Shown piece by piece: positions 50,797 through 63,376 of a stretch of DNA of 64,000 nt; position 1 is the stretch's first letter; every line of letters starts with the position of its first letter. Source of the DNA: Elysia crispata (taxonomy: Eukaryota; Mollusca; Gastropoda; Plakobranchidae); NCBI GenBank assembly GCA_033675545.1, contig JAWDGP010005693.1, forward strand, positions 45,001 to 109,000. Direction: 5' to 3'. The notes beneath the pieces are model-generated. The model saw only the letters and a program-made list of their open reading frames with translations. It had not been told where the DNA came from and made no database searches. Made by a program: the position numbers and the translations under genes.

Positions 50797-53700
50797 ATGG
50801 ACCCATCAAGGAACAACATGCCGCTTCAGTTCAACAGACAGAAAAATCAACCACCAATGCCAGTTACTCGGACATCAGATGGAGTAGCAAAAGATGGTAT
50901 TTTAATATGAAAGAGATTTAGATGTATATAATGATAGTTATGGAACTCTCCACAGTACCCTTCACAGTCCTCAGACATTACAAGTAATCAATTTGTAATT
51001 TTTTTTTTGTTCACGAAGCAAGAAATGAAGTATACATTCATCCCACTAGATCCCAGAGGAAGTTTTATTATCACGATGAAGGTTTTTACCTAGGACACTT
51101 CACTTTTACATAGGAAAGATTTAATTTTGTAAGCTTGAAATTGAATGCTAATACACTATTAGTGTGTATGTGTTGGATTGTCAAACACTAGCTTTGTGAA
51201 TTGAAATCGGTCAAATAGCATAATAAGAATATATAATTAGAATAGTACTCCTAGTAAGAGTTAAAAATTGTGGCTGAAAATATCTATTTCAAGCTGTAGT
51301 CCACACACAAATGCAACAATGAAAGTGTATGTCAAGCATCATTTAAGGCTCTTTAATTTAAAGGCTAAACATGTACTGGCAGATTTCGCTCCATGAAATG
51401 AATGATTCAGATAAATCACATGCCCACCATAAAAAGTAGATGAAACAATGATTGCAATGTTCTGAGGATGTGCAGTGGTGAACAAAAGTACAAGTGCATA
51501 TATGGCATGAGAGTGACACTTAGCACATGCTCTATCATAGATGGCTGCCATAGTTTATATTGCAAGATATAACTTATGTCCTGATAGTTACAATCCTCTC
51601 TGTAGTGTAAAGTACTCAAAAAAAATTAAACCAAAAATCCAAATCAAATGCTTATTGAGAGCTTATTGTAATACATTACAGCGATACACATAATACCGAC
51701 CCTTCAAAAGAAGTGGGTCTACGATAAACCTAAAAACTTGCATATCAAGCTGAAACAGTAGCATAGACTTTGGGAATTTTTTGTAAAGTATGAAATTGAC
51801 CTGCTATCTTTTATTAAGGTTGACCAGCTCTCTCAAATGTACATCTATGAAAAGGAGAAATTTTGTGTGTTGCTTTAAACAGCATTTTCATGCTATAGCA
51901 GTTTATTCACATCTTCAACACTACAAATCATGCAAAATATGTTTCTCAAAACTATTTGTGTTACAACCGATGTAGGAATTAATATTTGCCTTTTCAAATC
52001 TGATCGTGGAATACGACATAGGCTTAACTCTCAAACATTTATATGTAAAACTTATAAGTCTGCCCTAGCTATGATCAACTAGATTAAACTGGCATGCCCA
52101 GATGGGGTTGTTAAAATTAGCTGTGTATTTTAATAAAATTAAAAATAAATCATACTAAAACATGTATGAAATGTTACTTCAGTCTCAGTCTTAAAGTTAA
52201 AATTGCATGAAAATTGGATGTAACTCATTGAGTTGCAGAGAAAGCAACAGATTATAATCCTGTTCCATGTGCGCTGTTTAGTGACCTCCCCAAAAAACCC
52301 AGTTCAGCCAGTGTGACAGGAGCACTGATGGATTCATGGTGCGGCTGAGGTGTTTGATTAACCTAGAATAGCACTTTCACAAATAAACACTATCTCCCTG
52401 GTTGGTTTCTAAACTTATGTCCACCAGGATATTTTAATGAAGCTGCATGGTAATTCTGCTCATAGATCTGACCCAATCAGCAGAAAATTTTTGTGTTCAT
52501 CAGATCTTTTATTTTTCTTGCTCTCAATAATTTATTAAATCTAGCTTTTAATTTTCATCGAGGTTGAAGAGTAATGTTCATAAGGGTAGCTAAAAAGTTT
52601 GGAAACCTTTACATTTTTTCAGTTTTCAGTCTGGTTTGGGGTAAAAACAAATTTCAAAGTCTTTTCAATACTAATAGGACACATGCAAAGTGGTGGTAAA
52701 ATTAATCATGTTTTCTCCCATCTGGTTCACATTTAAATTTTACACTAAAGTAGTTTCTCATCTGGGTCCAAGAGTACATTGATGACCATGTATACAGCAA
52801 CTGTCAAGTGTCTAAATATTCAGACTCAGAGATGAGTCTTAGAACATACTACCAAAAAACACTGATATAAAAAGAAAACATGTTTTTGGTAGTTCTCTAT
52901 GGTTATTATGTAACATGCATGATACATGGAATTTTTGCTTTTTTTTGTTTAGATGATGTTTCCTCCAGTACCACTCTCAGCCTTATGGGTGGCAGTGAGG
53001 GCAGCACAAGTGTCAGCGGCAGCATGGGTGGCCAGACTTCCGCTGATGTGACTGGAGGAGACCACAGCAATATGATGGGTGTGTTCAACATGCTGGGTCA
53101 GATGGTCGCACCCATGGCGACAGGAATGGCTGCTACTGATCCAAACATGATCATGATGAGTCAGATGAACTTCAACACAGAAGTGAGTGTGAAAAGTGGA
53201 GTTCTTGAAAGAGCTAAACATTTTTTGTTACTCCAAGTGATTTTTGGTTGGAAAATATAAAGCACAGTGAAAGTCTAAGAGATAATGATTTACTAACTTA
53301 GCCTTTACCTTCTTATTCTGGGGAAGGCTCATGCACATCGGAGTATACTCATTGGTGAAAATGATGAAAGCTGTCTTACCGTGATGTTTTTGGTTGTTGT
53401 TTTTTGCTAAATTATCTATTTGGCTCTGTATTGTCTTAATTTCACTTTGATCAACGTAGGTGGCTGCAGGTAATGTAATCATATTGCAATAGAGGCTCTG
53501 TAGAGCATTAATTTACTGTACTCTATACCAAAGTAAATAGCCTGTTTATAAACATTCTTTTCTTCTAGTTGTATTGCTTTTGTATAAAATTTAAAGATCA
53601 ACCTCGTATACAGAAATAAATTTCAGCAATGTCTTCCCTCAGAAGTGTACCTAGTTCTTTGAGTTTAAAGTGTTCAAGTTAATAGTTTGAGTTTGACATC

Positions 53701-56700
53701 TAAATCTTTCCATTTCAGTTTGGGGGGATGATGGGTGCAGGACCTATGGCAGGCCCTAATATGATGGGCATGCAAGGGATGATGGGACCTCCAGGACCAG
53801 CAGGGCCTTTGATGGTCCCTCAAATGCCAGTCAAGGAAGTGATTCACCTCAAATCCTCTATTCTGTACCCACCTGCCCCAGGTAAATCTAGGTTTTTGTT
53901 AGGATTCTTTTGCTGGTAAAGGAAAGTGAGAGGGGTCAGTCTTTACTTGATTTAAAGCCATTTTTTTGACACTCATCATATAATCGTAATTGGAGGGAAA
54001 ATCTGGAACAATAAGGACTTTGAATTCCTCCATACATTGCAGAAGTGAAGATTTTAGCTTTAGCAATATATGCCCAAAAATATGTTTTTTTTTAAGGAGT
54101 TTTGAATACAAATTGTGTCTAGAATGGGCTCATGACTGTTTTGAGCAAGAAGTTATGAGCAGCTTGTACCTGAACTCTGTATGCTTCACATGGCATATTT
54201 ATGATGTGGTCAGCTATTCTGTATGGAAGAAAGAATAAGATTCAAAGAGTGCCTTTACATTTTCAGATTTAGTCAAAAAGAACATGCAGGTTTTGTTCTC
54301 ATTGATATCAATTACTTTTGTTATAGCTATTAAAAAGAATACTTAAATAAATAAGTATGATTCATTGTTTGGTAGAAGTTTGTTGATTGACCCGTTTGAG
54401 GAAGAAAGAAAATGTCAAAGAATTTTGATGTAGTTTTTTCTTTTTTTTTTTTAAAGTTTGAATACCCTTTTTGAATTGATGACACTCTGTGTGAAAAAAA
54501 AAACACTTTTTTTTATATTAGCTGCAAGTTACAAATCTATTGTGTACAAGCAGAGTCCTAGCTCTGCCAATGATTTTTGTGAATTTTCTGCTTGAAATTT
54601 CAGTACTCAGTGCCTTGTAGAATTTCTTTTTTTTTAATTTACAATTTATTTTATTTATTTATTTTTTTTAGATGAAGAGATAACTTTATTTGATCTCTTC
54701 CAGGTGCTCCTAGTAGAAGCACCCGTGAGCGTCCTATGGGTTGTAAGACAATCTTCATCGGAGGTATTCCTGAGAAGTGCACAGAGGATATCTTGTTTGA
54801 GGTGTTTGAGAGTTGTGGCCCCATACAAAGCATTCGAATCAGCAAGAAAAATTTTGCTCACATTCGCTTTGAGATGATGGAGTCTGTGGATCGAGCATTG
54901 TATATATCTGGTCAGTCTATCAATTTTGAAATGTATTGGGCTGAATATAAATGTTAACTTTTGTCTTACCTAATTTTGAATTTTGTGTAGCACAGTAAGT
55001 TAAAATGTTTCGGTGCTCCTTGGTTGTGGTTCTGAAAGTTTACTGTAATCTTTATTGTAGTCTGCCTCAACATACCCAGTGCCTTGTAGAACCTTTCAAC
55101 TTATCCAGGTTGCTAGCAAGTAAAGCAGAACTACAGGGTGCAAGTTTAATGCATTCAACTTAAGCTTTCTTGCTTCTTGTCTTTAATCTTTTGTTATACC
55201 AAAATGGCATCACTTATGGAAGCTATGCTGCATGGTGATAAAGTCCCCTCTTAATTTTTTTTTTCAAGGCAGAAGTCAATTTTTTCCCCATAAATAATTT
55301 ATTATCATGCCACGGCACGAAAATATACCTTGTCTCTTACCCACAAATCTTGTCGTTCTTTGAAAAGCAAGCTTTAATAATTAGGCAATTATGAGCAAAA
55401 GCTTTCTTCATGGTTAAAGTAGATTATGTGAATGATTTTGTGGCCATTTTCAATTTTTAGCATACACCTGGCTTATGATTGTATAGCAGTAGCAAGTGAG
55501 TTTCACTAACTCGTTTTTTTTTATGTGTGAAGAATGGGTTGTTCCCTCATGCACTTAACTTTGGGAGTGCTTGAACACAAATTTTGCTATAATTGTTGAA
55601 GTGTGGGCTTACCAAAGAGTAATATCTGACTTCAGAAACAGAAGTGCTTATTTGGTTCTTATAATTATGTGACCATTTCTTTGAAGATCTAGCAACAAAA
55701 TGATATGTATTCAGCTAAGAAATGGTCCCTCTTATCCTTTATCCTTGAATCAAATCGAATGTATTTGAGACACATTAGTCAGGTTCTCTTTCTTTCTGAA
55801 CGAAGACTAGAGTAAAAGGGAACCTTCAAGCAGTTACCAGAGATGACTTGCAACATCTCACCCATAGCTTTTAGGTATGTTAGGAAACATAAAGACCTGA
55901 AAGGATCAAGCAAACTTCATGGGGTTTCATTTGAGAATAAAATTTCTCAATGCTCAATTCAAAGAAACAGATTTATTGGAACTTGTGGTTGTGTAAATAA
56001 TGCATATATAGATATGAAAAATCTATGTTTATAGAGAGTTTGGGGATATGGTACTATTGTACATCTACGTATAAGAATGGGGAAACTGAGAGAGTTTTTG
56101 TACAAGGTAGAAATTCCTGGTACACAGAGGTAAAACATTGCTATTTACAAGCAGCTTCTTTAATGTTTTTTTTCATGTCTAGACCAGCTTTCTCAGTTGA
56201 TTTGTCTTCTTGAAGTGTTTAAATCATATATGATATGCAACCACATCCTGAGCATTGTTTCAATACATAACACCACACTGAACTCTTGATGCTCTGAGTA
56301 GTTAGCACTTCAAAGTTTCTTTTGAATGTATTGTAACAAGTATTTTTTTTTAATCTTGAAGACATTTTGCGCAGCACTCTTGTAGATTATAGAACACTGG
56401 TTAAAAACATAAAGTTAAAGAAACTCCAGAGTTGAATCTATAGCGGCCTTTAAACAATTTCAAGAAACATATTTCTTTAAGGAATTTGTAAGAGAGAAAT
56501 CAAAGTATCAGTCAGAGTTTGCTTCCTAAAAATTGATAACTAAAGCTCTATCCTTATTCAATTAAATGAAGTTGTATCAGATTATACAATGCTATTTCTA
56601 TTTTTGTTTGTTCTTTCTCATATTCTTGGAATCCATGTATGATAGTGCTTTCCAAAACAGAAGTAATGATTTGATCGAATGAATATCTCCATGAACAATC

Positions 56701-59700
56701 AATTCTCTCTTTAGGTTATCGCATGAAAATAAATGACTCAGATGAGAAAGAAGACACAGGACGCTTACATGTTGATTATGCCCAGGCTAGGGATGATCAG
56801 CATGAGTATGAGTGTCAACAGAGGGCGCTAGCTCGTGAGATGAGACACATTCAACGCCTGGAGCAGGAGAGGCTTCGCCCACCCAGTCCTCCACCAGTCA
56901 CCTATTATTCTGATCATGAAGCTTCTATGCTGTTAGAATCTCTCAAATGTGAGTTGAGATAAGTGAATGGTTGATGTTAGATGATAAACTTATGAAATAG
57001 CTAACTATGAACTTAAGAGTACTGATTGGATGAAAAGTTTGCATTTTTTAAATTTTTTTTTTCTTTCAAAATTTGGTTTGAGAGAGGGCTTTGAAAGGGA
57101 GAACACACAGTGTACATTGATACGTTACAAAGTGGTGCACTCCACTAGCTATCTTGCTTTATGTATGTCTGGCTATATAAGAAAAAGCCCCTAACCAAAG
57201 TTTTGAAAATTTAATTTTACAGTGGAACTTTGATCTTTTCATACAGTATCGTTATAACAAGCGTTGCCATTTCCTGCAAAAGGGAAAATAAAGAAGAATT
57301 TATTATGGTGATTGGGAGATAAGTGGTTTGCGAAAATCTTTGCTGTCAGTGAGATACAAAGATCTTGCATGCCACGTGCAGCTCACTCGAACACACACTG
57401 TGTAATACCAAAGCTCTGGTGATACTGATACCAGGCCGAGACTACCTTTTAATGGGAGGGAACTGTGTGGAGAAACGTCAAGAAAGCCTGCACCGCTTGT
57501 CCCTTTGTACTGTAGCAATGCAGACAAGACAAAATGCTCAAGATTTTTTTCTTATAAAAAATTTTGGTGCTTTCTTTTCTTTTTACCCTCAGATATAGTT
57601 GTTGTTATTACAGGAGGAAAGCGGTATCGTTACTCGTTATTGTAGAAATAAATTGGATGACTTAAATAAAGGAAAAAAACGGAGATTTTCAGATCTGTCA
57701 TTCTAGTAATGATTGTTGCTATTCGAGGTGTTATTAAATATGGGTTCCACTGTATATCACTTGCAAGGAAGGCTTCACTTTTGCATGTTTAGCTTCTTGT
57801 TAGATTTTATCACTTTCCTAGGAGAATTCATGCAATCCTGGTTATCATTAGCATGTTAGCAACTGTAAGTCAAGTCAAATGGACACAATTATAAACTTTT
57901 TTTTTCTTTTCACATCAGCCGATGAAGGGTTCACCAAATCCTCACAGGTTCTTATGACATGGCTGGAGCGTGGAGAATGCAACAGGCGAACGTCATCAAC
58001 GTTCTACACCTTGGTGCAGACTGCACAGAGTCATGTGCGTCGTCTTAAGGCAGAGAAGGCAGGTGTGGTGGGGGAGTATCAGCAATACAAGACTCAGTAT
58101 CAGCTTCGCTTGCAAGGCATCACTTCTCAGTGTAAGTCTCATATTTTATAGATTATTTTACCGTTAGGTGAACAGTTATTCTGGGTTTGAATAAGTTAAG
58201 ATCACTATGTTGTGATAAGTGAGAAGAAAAGGGATAATTTTTATAAAAGTTCTGATATGCCCAGATGAAATTATGCAACAAATGCTCCCATCTGACATTA
58301 AAAGGTATATTTCACTACAAGTTAACATTACCAGGACCTGCTAATCTAAAGTTCAAAACCCTATTTCCAGGCAACAGTCAATTCAATAGGCCTTAATATA
58401 GATAAAATTTTAATCATAACATCAATCTGATAGTATAAAAAAAAATGAAAATTCATAAGTTCATTTTTTTTCACTAATAGAAATCCTACTCAATGAGATT
58501 TAAATTTGGTGCAATTATTTTAATTAATCAACTAGGGTTAACAAGCTTAGATTTTGTCGTATTAGAAAATTTTTTTTTTAATTCTTAACTTTGATAATTG
58601 GCATCAACATTTTCAACAGTGTGAGAGTAGGATTTTTTTCTTTTCTTGCCAGTTGAATAGCAGTTTTTTTCCTGCAAAACTTTGAGGACAAATTAATCTT
58701 CATTTTCATAATATATGAAATGTTACATCTTGTTTGTTTAAGAGGGATTTTGTGATGTTCAACAGCTGGAGAGTGAAAAAATAGTCATGAACAGTTTTTG
58801 GCTATGACCTTAGCAGTGAAAGTAACATTACCCAAACAAAACCAAAATTAAAAGAAATGAAATAGACGACTTTTGATCTTAAGGAAAAGTCACTGGAAGA
58901 AATTTAAATCTCAAACTTTGCACATAAACATGTGATACCGCATCTTCAATTATCAAGATGTACAGCTATAAATAGAGAGATGGCCAAAAGAAAAGCTGAT
59001 CTACTGCTTCATTTGGTTTGTATACCTAACTCTGAGCTCTACTCTTGAGAACTGTGCAAGGAGCTGCGTAGCTAGCTATGCAGGAAGACCTCAATGTATT
59101 ATTGTATCAGGTAAACCATTCATTGATGGTGAAGTTATGCTCAACTGTGCTCAACTCTGCTAGGGGCTGCCTAGCTAGCCTTGCAGAAAGACATCAGTGT
59201 GTCTTTGTATCAGGTAAACTTTAAATTGATGTCAAGGTAAGTGGTATTCTCTTTGCTAGCACTTCATATTGAAGGTAATTTTATCTTCTGTTTAATTGGT
59301 CTTAGTTGTAAGCAAAACTGCATATGGTGGAAAGTTGTACAATAAGTGTTAGAAATTTAACTTGATTACATCAAAGAACATTTTTTTCTTCATTTTTTAT
59401 ACATGTATTTTTATATATTTAAACTTTGTGTCTGTTTTGAGGCCAATCTGCATTAGATGGAAGTTGCAAAGCAGTTAAGGTCATGTTAATTTGAAAATAT
59501 TGAGGTATTTAAGTGTACCAGAGATTGAGACTTCACTTTTAGGTCTAGTTATTTTCAGTCTTAATTAGTTTATTCTTTTTATGCCCTGACCAGGAGTAAA
59601 AGCTTCATAAGTACAGATTGTTCCAGTTTTTAGGAATGATTCGGGATAGGTAAATCTTTATCAAGTTTTATCCATTGTCATTTTATGAATATCAGAATGA

Positions 59701-62700
59701 CAGCTACATGACTTGCATTCAGGGTAGACTTGCTGTTTTAGCAAAGATTTTCACATAGCATCCTGACAAAGCACATGCAAGACAATAAATGTTGGTTGAA
59801 TGTTGATTCATGAAACTCTTTGTCAACATTGAACGGGATATATTGGACTCTGGAAATAAGGGTTTAATTTTTGGACTGAGGATAGCTATCTATACCAAGG
59901 CTTTAGAACAGTAGCTGTCAAAATAAAATGTAGTCACACTCGACTCCTTTTGAGATGCTCAAAGACTGGAGAACAGTAACTTTCAAGATCAGATTTTGTC
60001 ATATTTGACTCCATTGAACCTGTTACAAGACATAGAGGACAGCATCTGTGAATAAATTTCTCATCGGCTTAGGAAAAAAGTTTTTCATTTGAAAGTTACA
60101 CCAACCTTTATTATTATGAGATGGAAAAGATTTTTTGAGTTTTCAATTTTCTTTTGTCTCTGTCCTTATCATAATGGGAGGTATGCCTTCAAAATTGCGT
60201 AGTTCACTGTCAATATAGTATTGGAGAGTATGGAAATGGCTTGAGTGCTCTATGTGTAACCAGTGTTATTATGATATTGTCATCGTACAGTCTGCAACAA
60301 TATCATTTTTTGAGAGGGTGGTTTGAGTTTTGTCCAGATTGTTTTTTCTTTACCTGGTATCATACTCAAAGAAGGGACTTAAATGTTTCCTGGGTTGTCA
60401 TGATGCTGGTAAATGATGTGAATACCAGTTTTTAACCCTTTTTTTTAACATATAATATCTTAATTTGTTGTATCAGTGGCATATCTGTGTTTGAACTTGT
60501 TAGCGTTCATGGAAGTGCCATAAGGCCATGTTTTGTGGTGTTGGTGTCTATGTGTCATGCCCACCCTCCTCTCCCATCTCAGTGTGCCAGGTGGAGCGAG
60601 TGATGGCAGCCGCCCACAAACAAAAGTGCTGGGACCATTTCACCAAGGCGCAACGCAAGAACATAGACACCTGGCAACGCCAGGCACAGGTAGATGGTGC
60701 CGTCTGTATTCTAGACTAAATTACCTAGTCACCAAGTTAATTGCAGTGTGGGGAAACCTTGTCTAAAAGATATTGATTTATTTTTTTTAACATTATGTTG
60801 GTGTCAGTAGACAAGAAAGTGTGTCCAGGAAAGGAATGTGTTTGTTTTCAGTTATTTTACTTTTTAACTGCTCATATGGCATGGACAATCCATTCAGGAT
60901 AGTTTGTATAGAATAGATCACATAAATGCTCAACCGTGAAGGAGATATTTCATCAGAAGTAGTGTTAAAAATTTTTTCATTAGAAAATATGGTGGAATGC
61001 AATATCCAGCTTATGCAGCTGCAACTGTTATAATGACACTGGTATGCATATATCAGTAAGGCATGATAAGAAAAGGCAGAAATTAGCAGGAAAAAAGTTA
61101 AACAATTTTTTTCTGTCCTTTAAAAAAATCCAGATGAGTTATGTCTCACCTACTTAAACTCCTACACCCACACAGGGTAAATGCCAAATTACCTTACGCA
61201 CCTACAGACACTAACTTTGTTATTACCAAATTAATTATTTTAAACAGCCACTAGTCCCACCTATCTGTCTTCTACGCAGCAAATTAAGTTGTACATAATT
61301 GAGAGCATATTGAAATTCATAAATAAATTATCATCTTGGTTAAAGTTTGACTAGAAAATTAAGTGTCAATGAAGAATTCTGCAGAAAGTGTGTATCAAGC
61401 TGAATACTGTGAGACTTATAGATTTTTGTTTGTTATATGTGCAATAAGAAATTCAGGTTTCTGTTTTTAAAATTTTCAATAAAAAGTAATTCAAGCTTTT
61501 CGGATAGGGTTTGAATGTTTTTGTTGGTTTTTTTTTTTCTTAAAGGTAATTTTCTTACAAAAAATTTTTTTTTGTATTGTTAAGTTTTAAATTTCCACAA
61601 TGGTTTCCCCACACTTGATGCAAGGCAAAAGTATCTTTGAATTGTTGCCCTTTGTTTTAATATTTTCAGATAGTGTGAACTCTCCTTTTATACAATCTTT
61701 GAATAATCTAAATCTTTTGAACTGAAAGGAAAAAAAGGGAAATGATTTCAATGCTTTTGCCTTGTGAAGAGGGCAAGTAAATTTCCGTGACAGAAAAGTT
61801 CGTTTCAGGTTTGATGCTGTGCATTTTTTGGTCTGGTTGCTGAAATGTTGCTTATAACAAGCCTTTGATGGATCCAGGTTTTAAGTATTAACATTTGTCT
61901 GGAAGAAAAGCATGTACAGAACCAGCACAAACCTCTGAAATTAAAGAAGAGAACTGGTTCAGAGCCATTGCATTTCTTCTCTTTTGATGATGGTAATGGG
62001 TTGATCTATTCAAATGTTATTATAATCATGCAAGATTTAATGTTAAGTGTGTTTTCGTAAGTCAGTGATTACTCATTGAATACTTTATTGCCCTCTGTAT
62101 GAATTTTTTTTTTAACAAATATTGAGCCTGCTAAGTTTCTGGCCAAATCATATCTAGTGCCATTAGGTGTCATTGGCTTTGCTATCTATCTTTTTGTATG
62201 AAAATTCAAATATTGGATTTCAAGCTGAACATGGAAATATCTGATCTGAAGCAAACAGCCTCATATATGTTTAAAAAAATTTGAGAAACTCACAAATTGA
62301 AAGTTTTGATATATTTCTTATTTTGTAAAGGCTTTTGTTCTAGGGGTTTCACATTCAAAGTTAATTTCGTCCATCAAATGAAAGCATAAAATTATTTCCA
62401 CAATCATCCCACATTTGAAAAACTTGTATGACATGTGTATGTAGATATGTCTGAATAGGTTATTTATATATTTCACTTGTTTTGGCTGAAGCCTGGTCAT
62501 GAACTTTCACTGCAAACACATGACATATTTAAACAATAATGGTAAATATGGTTCTTTTCTGCCAACAAGCAATGTGTCTCTGAAGCCTGATCATAAACTT
62601 TGACTGCGAAAGCATGAAATATTTACACAATATTGGTAAAAATGGTTCTTTTCTGCAACCGAACAATGTGTCTCTGAAGCCTGGGAATGATACAAGTGGA

Positions 62701-63376
62701 TGGTAAGTACAAATAATTGTTTAATTTCCTTAAACCACTTGTATTTTTGCTTCACATATTTCTTGCTTTTTTTTGTTTTGAATAGGAGGCACGAGAGCAA
62801 GAGGAGGATGAAGAATCTGGATCGGGTCAAAAGGCTGGGATAGCGGAGGACATGGAACTCTCTGATGACGATGAAGCAGCTTCACCAGCCAAGAAGCGCA
62901 AGACTGGCTCTCAACCAGATGGTGATGATATTTTATTTTGACCTGTGTCTAATGACAATGATGGTGTTGATAAGATTACCAAGATGTTTATAAATGGTGC
63001 CTGAAAAAGCATTCTTAGAATTTTACTTTTATTCTCCATCTTATGAAAGGGGATAATTGGTTGGCTTTTAGATTAAAAAAGTTAAATACAATGATTCCAG
63101 TTGTTCCTAACTTGTCAAAGATAAAGCACTCTATTCTTCTGTTTCTAGTTGATTTCCAACATTATATTATAAAGAACATATTTTGTCAAACCTTTTGTCT
63201 TTATTTCAGACATATCAGAGACCCACAAATTGAAAGAGGAGAATGATGCTTTAAAATGTCAGATGGAAGCTTTCAAGAATGAAGTGGATACTGTGCGGCA
63301 AGAGGGAAGAGTTGAGGCAGACGAGAAAGAGAAACAGGTCAAGTCTTTACAAAACGCCCTGCAGGGCATGCAGCAG
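50797..63376 (+). CDS. ENOX1: ECTO-NOX disulfide-thiol exchanger, ENOX1-type (9 exons, 3' end beyond window)
   Basis: Exons 50797-50896, 52953-53182, 53719-53881, 54704-54910, 56715-56948, 57919-58131, 60583-60689, 62786-62921 and 63210-63376 join to 1557 nt, 519 residues, with no stop. Residues 1-150 are low-complexity and Met/Gly-rich. KEVIHLKSSILYPP leads into an RRM (about 179-250) with RNP2 IFIGGI (181-186) and RNP1-like NFAHIRF (214-220). GRLHVDYAQARDD, LRPPSPPP, TWLERGE and CWDHFTKAQRKNI follow, all ENOX hallmarks, then an acidic EDMELSDDDE / SPAKKRKTG segment and a Lys/Glu coiled coil ending NALQGMQQ. Known ENOX proteins have NADH/hydroquinone oxidase and disulfide-thiol exchange activities at the cell surface; the RRM also suggests nucleotide or RNA binding. 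Length and context fit, but roughly the last 190 residues lie outside. The SPAKKRK region resembles ENOX1 more than ENOX2. Confidence 0.92.
50897..52952. other. ENOX intron 1
   Basis: AT-rich, with no coding exon or clear repeat seen. Short frames on both strands (51339-51619, 51790-51975) match nothing I know. It ends in a poly-T tract and TTTAG. Confidence 0.6.
54704..54910 (+). CDS. ENOX1: ENOX RRM exon
   Basis: Encodes residues 166-233: a basic TRERP lead, CKTIFIGGIPE (RNP2), the helix EDILFEVFESCG, then SKKNFAHIRFE in the RNP1 position and ALYISG. The vertebrate equivalent reads 'KNFCHIRF' from memory, so a Cys is Ala here. The acceptor is 'tctcttccag' and the donor is G/GTCAGT. Confidence 0.92.
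54911..56714. other. ENOX intron 4
   Basis: AT-rich with several short frames (55843-56213) that show no domain or splice support. No mobile element is recognised. Confidence 0.6.
58132..60582. other. ENOX intron 6
   Basis: The longest intron of this gene, AT-rich. A weak duplication containing 'gctgcgtagctagc' / 'gctgcctagctagc' lies near 59061 and 59165, about 104 bp apart. Both copies are followed by 'aaga.ctcaatgtatt' / 'aagacatcagtgtgtc'-type text and 'gtatcaggtaaac'. No exon is seen. Confidence 0.55.
60690..62785. other. ENOX intron 7
   Basis: AT-rich. Near 62485 and 62580, similar blocks with 'gaagcctg.tcat.aacttt' and 'aatggt..atggttcttttctg' form an imperfect direct repeat about 100 bp apart (three partial copies to about 62690). 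No exon is seen. Confidence 0.55.
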
